From Litoditis marina (taxonomy: Eukaryota > Nematoda > Chromadorea > Rhabditida > Rhabditidae), in the NCBI GenBank assembly GCA_964036275.1, contig CAXIWQ010000405.1, positions 1 through 64,000 on the forward strand: DNA of 64,000 nucleotides, given 5' to 3'. The notes under the pieces are model-generated. The model ran no database searches. It was given only the letters and a program-made list of their open reading frames with translations, and was not told the origin of the DNA. Made by a program: the position numbers and the translations under genes. Positions 51,556-62,399 of this stretch are shown here, one piece after another. Position 1 is the stretch's first letter, and the number at the start of each line of letters is the position of its first letter.

Positions 51556-52720
51556 TTGCAGCTACAGAAAAAAGTTCATACAGCTATCAAGTCTGTTGCT
51601 CCCAGCTACGAAAACCTAATACGACTTTATATTCTGTGGCGCACAGCCACAAAAGACAAATTAACGCGGTTATTGACTCTTTGCCGTGCAGCTACAGGAA
51701 AAAGGTTATACGGCTATCAAGTATGTTGCTCCCAGCTACAAAAACCTAATACGACTATCTATTCTGTGGCGCACAGCCACAAAATACGAATTGACGCGGT
51801 TATCGACTCTTTGCCTTGCAGCTACAGAGAATATTTCATACGGCTATCAAATCTGTTGCTCCCAGCTACAAAAACCTAATACGACAATCTATTCTGTGGC
51901 GCACAGCCACAAAAACAAATTATCGCGGTTATCGACTTGTTGGCTTGCAGCTACAGAGAAAAGTTCATACGGCTATCAAGTCTGTTGCTCCCAGCTACAA
52001 AAACCTAATACGACTATATATTCTGTGGCGCACAGCCACAAAAGACGAATTAACGCGGTTATTGACTCTTTGCCTCGCAGTTACAGAGAACATTTCATAC
52101 GGCTATCAAATCTGTTGCTCCCAGCTACAAAAACCTAATACGACAATCTATTCTGTGGCGCACAGCCACAAAGACGAATTAACGCGGTTATTGACATTTT
52201 GACTTGCAGCTACAAAAAAAAATCATACGGCTATCAAGTCTGTTGCTCCCAGCTACAAAAACCTAATACGACTATATAATCTGTGGCGCACAGCCACAAA
52301 AGACGAATTAACGCGGTTATTGACTCTTTGCCTCGCAGTTACAGAGAATATTTCATACGGCTATCAAATCTGTTGCTCCCAGATACAAACACCTAATACG
52401 ACAATCTATTCTGTGGCGCACAGCCACAAAATACGAATTAACACGGTTATCGACTTTTTGGCTTGCAGTTAAAGAGAAAAGTTCATACGGCTATCAAATC
52501 TGTTGCTCCCAGATACAAACACCTAATACGACAATCTATTCTGTGGCGCACAGCCACAAAATACGAATTAACGCGGTTATCGACTTTTTGGCTTGCAGTT
52601 ACAGAGAAAAGTTTATGCGGCTATCAAGTCTGTTGCTCCCAGCTACAAAAACCTAATACGACTTCATATTCTGTGGCGCACAGCCACAAAAGACAAATTA
52701 ACGCGGTTATTGACTCTTTG
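51556..52720 (+). repeat. Mixed HOR, copy 3 (partial)
   Basis: Follows copy 2 at 1,948 bp, including the attaacacggttatc change shared with copy 2 near 50,493. After the gcagttaaagag monomer (52,463) and the agtttatgcggc monomer it continues with ccgtaaagctac, that is, into a pure lineage-3 HOR instead of lineage 2. A private tataatctgtggc is near 52,277. Confidence 0.85.
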
Positions 52721-54154
52721 CCGTAAAGCTACAAAAAAAAGTTTATACGGCTATCAAGTATGTTGCTCCCAGCTGCAAAGACCTAACACGACTATATATT
52801 CTGTGGCGCACAGCCACAAAAGACGACTTAACGCGGTTATTGACTCTTTGCCTTGCAGCTACAGAAAAAAGTTCATACGGCTATCAAGTCTGTTGCTCCC
52901 AGATACAAAAACCTAAGACGACTGTATATTCTGTGGCGCACAGCCACAAAAGACGACTTAACGCGGTTATTGACTCTTTGCCTTGCAGCTACAGAAAAAA
53001 GTTCATACGGCTATCAAGTCTGTTGCTCCCAGCTACAAAAACCTAATACGACAATCTATTTTGTGGCGCACATCCACCAAATACAAATTAACGCGGTTAT
53101 TGACTCTTTGCCTTGCACCTACAGAAAAAAAATCATACGGCTATCAAGTCTGTTGCTCCCAACTACAAAAACCTAATACGACTTTATATTCTGTGGCGCA
53201 CAACCACAAAAGACAAATTAACGCGGTTATTGACTCTTTGCCTTGCAGCTACAGAAAAAAGTTTATACGGCTATCAAGTCTGTTGCTCCCAGCTACAAAA
53301 ACCTAATACGATTATCTATTCTGTGGCGCACAGCCACGAAATACGAATTAACGCGGTTATCGACTCTTCGGCTTGCAGTTACAGAAAAAAAACTCATACG
53401 GCAATCAAGTCTGTTGCTCCCAACTACAAAAACCTTATACGACTTTATATTCTGTGGCGCACAGCCACAAAAGACAAATTAACGCGGTTATTGACTCTTT
53501 GCCTTGCAGCTACAAAAAAAAAGTTCATACGGCTATCAAGTATGTTGCTCCCAGCTCGAAAAACCCAATACAACTATCTTTTCTGTGGCACACAGCCACA
53601 AATTACGAATTAACGCGGTTATCGACTCTTTGCCTTGCAGCTACAGAAAAAAGTTTATACGGCTATCAAGTCTGTTGCTCCTGGCTACAAAAACCTAATA
53701 CGACTTACTATTCTGTGGCGCACAGCCACAAAAGACAAATTAACGCGGTTATTGACTCTTTACCGTGCAGCTATAGAAAAAAGTTTATACGGCTATCGAG
53801 TATGTTGCTCCCAGCTACAAAAACCTAATACGACAATCTATTCTGTGGCGCACAGCCACAAAATACGAATTAACGCGGTTATCGACTCTTTGCCTTGCAA
53901 CTACAGAAAACAGTTCATACGGCTATCAAGTCTGTTGCTCCCAGATACAAAAACCTAATACGACTATCTATTATGTGGCGCACAGCCACAAAATACGAAT
54001 TAACGCGGTTATCGTCTCTTTGGCTTGCAGTTACAGAGAAAAGTGCATACGGCTATCAAATCTGTTGCTCCCAGCTACAAAAACCTAATACGACAATCTA
54101 TTATGTGGCGCACAGCCATAAAATACAAAATAACGCGGTTATTGACTCTTTGGC
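52721..54154 (+). repeat. Lineage-3 HOR, copy matching 38.7-39.9 kb
   Basis: From 52,463 onward the order and variants match the HOR at 38,442 at an offset near 14,021 bp. The usual diagnostic monomers are present: ccgtaaagctac near 52,730, gcacatccacc near 53,068 and ctcctggctac near 53,690. The end carries ctatctattatgtggc and cagccataaaatac as in the 41.9 and 43.9 kb copies. Confidence 0.8.
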
Positions 54155-55459
54155 TTGCAGTTACAGAGAAAAGTTTATACGGCTATCAAGTCTGTTGCTC
54201 CCAACTACAAAAACCTAATACGACTTTATATTCTGTGGCGCACAACCACAAAAGACAAATTAACGCGGTTATTGACTCTTTGCCTTGCAGCTACAGAAAA
54301 AAGTTTATACGGCTATCAAGTCTGTTGCTCCCAGCTACAAAAACCTAATACGATTATCTATTCTGTGGCGCACAGCCACGAAATACGAATTAACGCGGTT
54401 ATCGACTCTTCGGCTTGCAGTTACAGAAAAAAAACTCATACGGCAATCAAGTCTGTTGCTCCCAACTACAAAAACCTAATACAACTATCTTTTCTGTGGC
54501 ACACAGCCACAAAATACGAATTAACGCGGTTATTGACTCTTTGCCTTGCAGCTACAGAAAAAAGTTTATACGGCTATCAAGTATGTTGCTCCCAGCTAGA
54601 AAAACCTAATACGACTTTATGTTCTGTGGCGCACAGCCACAAAAGACAAATTAACGCGGTTATTGACTCTTTGCCTTGCAGCTACAAAAAAAAGTTCATA
54701 CGGCTATCAAGTATGTTGCTCCCAGCTCGAAAAACCCAATACAACTATCTTTTCTGTGGCACACAGCCACAAATTACGAATTAACGCGGTTATCGACTCT
54801 TTGCCTTGCAGTTACAGAGAAAAGTTTATACGGCTATCAAGGTCTGTTGCTCCCAACTACAAAAACCTAATACGACTTTATATTCTGTGGCGCACAACCA
54901 CAAAAGACAAATTAACGCGGTTATTGACTCTTTGCCTTGCAGCTACAGAAAAAAGTTTATACGGCTATCAAGTCTGTTGCTCCCAGCTACAAAAAACCTA
55001 ATACGATTATCTATTCTGTGGCGCACAGCCACGAAATACGAATTAACGCGGTTATCGACTCTTCGGCTTGCAGTTACAGAAAAAAAAACTCATACGGCAA
55101 TCAAGTCTGTTGCTCCCAACTACAAAAACCTAATACAACTATCTTTTCTGTGGCACACAGCCACAAAATACGAATTAACGCGGTTATTGACTCTTTGCCT
55201 TGCAGCTACAGAAAAAAGTTTATACGGCTATCAAGTATGTTGCTCCCAGCTAGAAAAACCTAATACGACTTTATGTTCTGTGGCGCACAGCCACAAAAGA
55301 CAAATTAACGCGGTTATTGACTCTTTGCCTTGCAGCTACAAAAAAAAGTTCATACGGCTATCAAGTATGTTGCTCCCAGCTCGAAAAACCCAATACAACT
55401 ATCTTTTCTGTGGCACACAGCCACAAATTACGAATTAACGCGGTTATCGACTCTTTGCC
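54155..55459 (+). repeat. Lineage-3 5-monomer HOR (about 652 bp), tandem pair
   Basis: 54,155-54,805 and 54,806-55,459 carry the same five monomers. The second copy has three extra single bases: an inserted G in tatcaaggtctg near 54,840, an extra A in ctacaaaaaacc near 54,990, and a longer A-tract before actcatacggc near 55,081. Confidence 0.8.
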
Positions 55460-57020
55460 TTGCAGCTACAGAAAAAAGTTTATACGGCTATCAAGTCTGT
55501 TGCTCCTGGCTACAAAAACCTAATACGACTTTATGTTCTGTGGCGCACAGCCACAAAAGACAAATTAACGCGGTTATTGACTATTTGCCTTGCAGCTACA
55601 AAAAAAAGTTCATACGGCTATCAAGTACGTTGCTCCCAGCTAGAAAAACCCAATACAACTATCTTTTCTGTGGCACACAGCCACAAAAGACGAATTAACG
55701 CGGTTATTGACTCTTTGCCTTGCAGCTACAGAAAAAAGTTTATACGGCTATCAAGTCTGTTGCTCCCAGCTACAAAAACCTAATACGACTTACTATTCTG
55801 TGGCGCACAGCCACAAAAGACAAATTAACGCGGTTATTGACTTTTTACCGTGCAGCTACAGAAAAAAGTTCATACGGCTATTAAGTCTGTTGCTCCCAGA
55901 TACAAAAACCTAATACGACTATCTATTATGTGGCGCACAGCCACAAAATACGAATTAACGCGGTTATCGTCTCTTTGGCTTGCAGTTACAGAGAAAGGTT
56001 CATACGGCTATCAAATCTGTTGCTCCCAGCTACAAAAACCTAATACGACAATCTATTCTGTGGCGCACAGCCATAAAATACAAGATAACGCGGTTATTGA
56101 CTCTTTGGCTTGCAGTTACAGAGAAAAGTTTATACGGCTATCAAGTCTGTTGCTCCCAGCTACAAAAACCTAATACGACTCCATATTCTGTGGCGCACAG
56201 CCACAAAAGACAAATTAACGCGGTTATTGACTCTTTGCCGTAAAGCTACAGAAAAAAGTTTATACGGCTATCAAGTATGTTGCTCCCAGCTACAAAGACC
56301 TAACACGACTATATATTTTGTGGCGCACAGCCACAAAAGACGACTTAACGCGGTTATTGACTCTTTGCATTGCAGCTACAGAAAAAAGTTCATACGGCTA
56401 TCAAGTCTGTTGCTCCCAGATACAAAAACCTAAGACGACTATATATTCTGTGGCGCACAGCCACAAAATACGAATTAACGCGTTATTGACTCTTTGCCTT
56501 GCAGCTACAGAGAACAGTTCATACGGCTATCAAATCTGTTGCTCCCAGCTACAAAAACCTAATACGACAATTTATTTTGTGGCGCACATCCACCAAATAC
56601 GAATTAACGCGGTTATTGACTCTTTGCCTTGCACCTACAAAAAAAATCATACGGCTATCAAGTCTGTTGCTCCCAACTACAAAAACCTAATACGACTTTA
56701 TATTCTGTGGCGCACAACCACAAAAGACAAATTAACGCGGTTATTGACTCTTTGCCTTGCAGCTACAGAAAAAAGTTTATACGGCTATCAAGTCTGTTGC
56801 TCCCAGCTACAAAAACCTAATACGATTATCTATTCTGTGACGCACAGCCACGAAATACGAAACAACGCGGTTATCGACTCTTCGGCTTGCAGTTACAGAA
56901 AAAAAAAACTCATACGGCAATCAAGTCTGCTGCTCCCAACTACAAAAACCTAATACGACTTTATATTCTGTGGCGCACAGCCACCAAAGACAGATTAACG
57001 CGGTTATTGACTCTTTGCCT
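55200..57020 (+). repeat. Lineage-3 14-monomer HOR (about 1,821 bp), copy 1
   Basis: Repeats at an offset of 1,820-1,821 bp. Private variants shared by both copies are tcaagtacgttgc, gagaaaggttcat, tttgcattgcagc and a one-base loss giving aattaacgcgttattg (near 56,480 and 58,301). Confidence 0.85.
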
Positions 57021-58850
57021 TGCAGCTACAGAAAAAAGTTTATACGGCTATCAAGTATGTTGCTCCCAGCTAGAAAAACCTAATACGACTTTATGTTCTG
57101 TGGCGCACAGCCACAAAAGACAAATTAACGCGGTTATTGACTCTTTGCCTTGCAGCTACAAAAAAAAGTTCATACGGCTATCAAGTATGTTGCTCCCAGC
57201 TCGAAAAAACCCAATACAACTATCTTTTCAGTGGCACACAGCCACAAATTACGAATTAACGCGGTTATCGACTCTTTGCCTTGCAGCTACAGAAAAAAGT
57301 TTATACGGCTATCAAGTCTGTTGCTCCTGGCTACAAAAACCTAATACGACTTTATGTTCTGTGGCGCACAGCCACAAAAGACAAATTAACGCGGTTATTG
57401 ACTCTTTGCCTTGCAGCTACAAAAAAAAGTTCATACGGCTATCAAGTACGTTGCTCCCAGCTAGAAAAACCCAATACAACTATCTTTTCTGTGGCACACA
57501 GCCACAAAAGACGAATTAACGCGGTTATTGACTCTTTGCCTTGCAGCTACAGAAAAAAGTTTATACGGCTATCAAGTCTGTTGCTCCCAGCTACAAAAAC
57601 CTAATACGACTTACTATTCTGTGGCGCACAGCCACAAAAGACAAATTAACGCGGTTATTGACTTTTTACCGTGCAGCTACAGAAAAAAGTTCATACGGCT
57701 ATCAAGTCTGTTGCTCCCAGATACAAAAACCTAATACGACTATCTATTATGTGGCGCACAGCCACAAAATACGAATTAACGCGGTTATCGTCTCTTTGGC
57801 TTGCAGTTACAGAGAAAGGTTCATACGGCTATCAAATCTGTTGCTCCCAGCTACAAAAACCTAATACGACAATCTATTCTGTGGCGCACAGCCATAAAAT
57901 ACAAAATAACGCGGTTATTGACTCTTTGGCTTGCAGTTACAGAGAAAAGTTTATACGGCTATCAAGTCTGTTGCTCCCAGCTACAAAAACCTAATACGAC
58001 TCCATATTCTGTGGCGCACAGCCACAAAAGACAAATTAACGCGGTTATTGACTCTTTGCCGTAAAGCTACAGAAAAAAGTTTATACGGCTATCAAGTATG
58101 TTGCTCCCAGCTACAAAGACCTAACACGACTATATATTTTGTGGCGCACAGCCACAAAAGACGACTTAACGCGGTTATTGACTCTTTGCATTGCAGCTAC
58201 AGAAAAAAGTTCATACGGCTATCAAGTCTGTTGCTCCCAGATACAAAAACCTAAGACGACTATATATTCTGTGGCGCACAGCCACAAAATACGAATTAAC
58301 GCGTTATTGACTCTTTGCCTTGCAGCTACAGAGAACAGTTCATACGGCTATCAAATCTGTTGCTCCCAGCTACAAAAACCTAATACGACAATCTATTTTG
58401 TGGCGCACATCCACCAAATACGAATTAACGCGGTTATTGACTCTTTGCCTTGCACCTACAAAAAAAAATCATACGGCTATCAAGTCTGTTGCTCCCAACT
58501 ACAAAAACCTAATACGACTTTATATTCTGTGGCGCACAACCACAAAAGACAAATTAACGCGGTTATTGACTCTTTGCCTTGCAGCTACAGAAAAAAGTTT
58601 ATACGGCTATCAAGTCTGTTGCTCCCAGCTACAAAAACCTAATACGATTATCTATTCTGTGACGCACAGCCACGAAATACGAAACAACGCGGTTATCGAC
58701 TCTTCGGCTTGCAGTTACAGAAAAAAAAACTCATACGGCAATCAAGTCTGCTGCTCCCAACTACAAAAACCTAATACGACTTTATATTCTGTGGCGCACA
58801 GCCACCAAAGACAGATTAACGCGGTTATTGACTCTTTGCCTTGCAGCTAC
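57021..58850 (+). repeat. Lineage-3 14-monomer HOR, copy 2
   Basis: Matches 55,200-57,020 closely. Small differences include an extra A in ctcgaaaaaaccc near 57,201 and cttttcagtggcac near 57,226. The acggcaatcaag monomer has tctgctgctcc, shared with 56,928. Confidence 0.85.
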
Positions 58851-60460
58851 AGAAAAAAGTTTATACGGCTATCAAGTATGTTGCTCCCAGCTAGAAAAAC
58901 CCAATACAACTATCTATTCTGTGGCGCACAGCCATAAAATACGAAATAACGCGGTTATTGACTCTTTGGCTTGCAGTTACAGAGAAAAGTTTATACGGCT
59001 ATCAAGTATGTTGCTCCCAGCTAGAAAAACCCAATACAACTATCTATTCTGTGGCGCACAGCCACGAAATACGAATCAACGCGGTTATCGACTCTTCGGC
59101 TTGCAGTTACAGAAAAAAAAAACTCATACGGCAATCAAGTCTGCTGCTCCCAACTACAAAAACCTAATACGACTCCATATTCTTTGGCGCACAGCCACAA
59201 AAGACAAATTAACGCGGTTATTGACTCTTTGCCGTAAAGCTACAGAAAAAAAGTTTATACGGCTATCAAGTATGTTGCTCCCAGCTACAAAGACCTAACA
59301 CGACTATATATTTTGTGGCGCACAGCCACAAAAGACGACTTAACGCGGTTATTGACTCTTTGCCTTGCAGCTACAGAAAAAAGTTCATACGGCTATCAAG
59401 TCTGTTGCTCCCAGATACAAAAACCTAAGACGACTATATATTCTGTGGCGCACAGCCACAAAAGACGAATTAACGCGTTATTGACTCTTTGCCTTGCAGC
59501 TACAGAGAACAGTTCATACGGCTATCAAATCTGTTGCTCCCAGCTACAAAAACCTGATACGACAATCTATTTTGTGGCGCACATCCACCAAATACGAATT
59601 AACGCGGTTATTGACTCTTTGCCTTGCACCTACAAAAAAAAAATCATACGGCTATCAAGTCTGTTGCTCCCAACTACAAAAACCTAATACGACTTTATAT
59701 TCTGTGGCGCACAACCACAAAAGACAAATTAACGCGGTTATTGACTCTTTTCCTTGCAGCTACAGAAAAAAGTTTATACGGCTATCAAGTCTGTTGCTCC
59801 CAGCTACAAAAACCTAATACGATTATCTATTCTGTGGCGCACAGCCACGAAATACGAATCAACGCGGTTATCGACTCTTCGGCTTGCAGTTACATAAAAA
59901 AACTCATACGGCAATCAAGTCTGTTGCTCCCAACTACAAAAACCTAATACGACTTTATATTCTGTGGCGCACAGCCACAAAAGACAGATTAACGCGGTTA
60001 TTGACTCTTTGCCTTGCAGCTACAGAAAAAAGTTTATACGGCTATCAAGTATGTTGCTCCCAGCTAGAAAAACCCAATACAACTATCTTTTCTGTGGCAC
60101 ACAGCCACAAAATACGAACTAACGCGGTTATTGACTATTTGCCTTGCAGCTACAAAAAAAAGTTTATACGGCTATCAAGTCTGTTGCTCCCAGCTACAAA
60201 AACCTAATACGACTTACTATTCTGTGGCGCACAGCCACAAAAGACAAATTAACGCGGTTATTGACTCTTTACCGTGCAGCTACAGAAAACAGTTTATACT
60301 GCTATCGAGTATGTTGCTCCCAGCTACAAAAACCTGATACGACAATCTATTCTGTGGCGCACAGCCACAAAATACGAATTAACGCGGTTGTCGACTCTTT
60401 GCCTTGCAACTACAGAGAACAGTTCATACGGCTATCAAGTCTGTTGCTCCCAGCTACGAA
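58851..60460 (+). repeat. Lineage-3 continuation with 9-monomer (1,174-bp) duplication
   Basis: 58,001-58,850 is repeated at 59,175-60,030 at an offset of 1,174 bp, including the aattaacgcgttattg loss near 59,473 and tccatattct. Between the repeats lie two monomers with agctagaaaaaccc. A private agtttatactgctatc is near 60,295. Confidence 0.8.
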
Positions 60461-62399
60461 AACCTAATACGACTTTATATTCTGTGGCGCACAGCCACAA
60501 AATACGAATTAACGCGGTTATCGACTCTTTGGCTTGCAGTTACAGAGAAAAGTTCATACGGCTATCAAATCTGTTGCTCCCAGCTACAAAAACCTGATAC
60601 GACAATCTATTCTGTGGCGCACAGCCACAAAAGACAAATTAACGCGGTTATTACCTCTTTGCCTTGCAGCTACAGAAAAAAGTTCATACGGCTATCAAGT
60701 CTGTTGCTCCCAGCTACGAAAACCTAATACGACTTTATATTCTGTGGCGCACAGCCACAAAAGACAAATTAACGCGGTTATTGACTCTTTGCCTTGCAGC
60801 TACAGAAAAAAATCATACGGCTATCAAGTCTGTTGCTCCCAGCTACGAAAACCTAATACGACTTTATATTCTGTGGCGCACAGCCACAAAAGACAAATTA
60901 ACGCGGTTATTGACTCTTTGCCTTGCAGCTACAGAAAAAAATCATACGGCTATCAAGTCTGTTGCTCCCAGCTACGAAAACCTAATACGACTTTATATTC
61001 TGTGGCGCACAGCCACAAAAGACAAATTAACGCGGTTATTACCTCTTTGCCTTGCAGCTACAGAAAAAAATCATACGGCTATCAAGTCTGTTGCTCCCAG
61101 CTACAAAAACCTGATACGACTATATATTCTGTGGCGCACAGCCACAAAAGACAAATTAACGCGGTTATTACCTCTTTGCCTTGCAGCTACAGAAAAAAGT
61201 TCATACGGCTATCAAGTCTGTTGCTCCCAGCTACGAAAACCTAATACGACTTTATATTCTGTGGCGCACAGCCACAAAACACGAAATATCGCGGTTATCG
61301 ACTTGTTGGCTTGCAGCTACAGAGAAAAGTTCATACGGCTATCAAGTCTGTTGCTCCCAGCTACAAAAACCTGATACGACAATCTATTCTGTGGCGCACA
61401 GCCACAAAAGACAAATTAACGCGGTTATTACCTCTTTGCCTTGCAGCTACAGAAAAAGTTCATACGGCTATCAAGTCTGTTGCTCCCAGCTACGAAAACC
61501 TAATACGACTTTATATTCTGTGGCGCACAGCCACAAAAGACAAATTAACGCGGTTATTGACTCTTTGCCGTGCAGCTACAGGAAAAAGGTTATACGGCTA
61601 TCAAGTATGTTGCTCCCAGCTACAAAAACCTAATACGACTATCTATTCTGTGGCGCACAGCCACAAAATACGAATTGACGCGGTTATCGACTCTTTGCCT
61701 TGCAGCTACAGAGAATATTTCATACGGCTATCAAATCTGTTGCTCCCAGCTACAAAAACCTAATACGACAATCTATTCTGTGGCGCACAGCCACAAAAAC
61801 AAATTATCGCGGTTATCGACTTGTTGGCTTGCAGCTACAGAGAAAAGTTCATACGGCTATCAAGTCTGTTGCTCCCAGCTACAAAAACCTAATACGACTA
61901 TATATTCTGTGGCGCACAGCCACAAAAGACGAATTAACGCGGTTATTGACTCTTTGCCTTGCAGCTACAGAAAAAAATCATACGGCTATCAAGTCTGTTG
62001 CTCCCAGCTACGAAAACCTAATACGACTTTATATTCTGTGGCGCACAGCCACAAAATACGAATTAACGCGGTTATTGACTCTTTGCCTTGCAGCTACAGA
62101 AAAAAATCATACGGCTATCAAGTCTGTTGCTCCCAGCTACAAAAACCTAATACGACAATCTATTCTGTGGCGCACAGCCACAAAAACAAATTATCGCGGT
62201 TATCGACTTGTTGGCTTGCAGCTACAGAGAAAAGTTCATACGGCTATCAAGTCTGTTGCTCCCAGCTACAAAAACCTAATACGACTATATATTCTGTGGC
62301 GCACAGCCACAAAAGACGAATTAACGCGGTTATTGACTCTTTGCCTCGCAGTTACAGAGAATATTTCATACGGCTATCAAATCTGTTGCTCCCAGATAC
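60460..62399 (+). repeat. Lineage-2 block
   Basis: agctacgaaaacc monomers return. The segment contains three consecutive 129-bp monomers at 60,796-61,182. From 61,440 it follows the 47,792 and 49,608 HORs (caggaaaaaggttatacgg, tacgaattgacg, gagaatatttcat, cacaaaaacaaattatcg). Confidence 0.75.
60796..61182 (+). repeat. Local monomeric homogenisation: 3 x 129 bp
   Basis: gcagctac positions fall at 60,796, 60,925, 61,054 and 61,183, exactly 129 bp apart. The first two monomers (60,796-61,053) are nearly identical; the third differs at a few sites, including ttattacctc, agctacaaaaacctg and ctatata. Elsewhere neighbours normally differ at many diagnostic sites. Because 129 is divisible by three, the reading frame is preserved across them and long open frames appear that are not genes. 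Confidence 0.85.

Noticed and set aside
52203..52462. Gap in open frames suggesting non-repeat DNA
   Set aside because: The sequence is ordinary satellite. A single change (tataatctgtggc near 52,277) introduces a stop and breaks the open frames.
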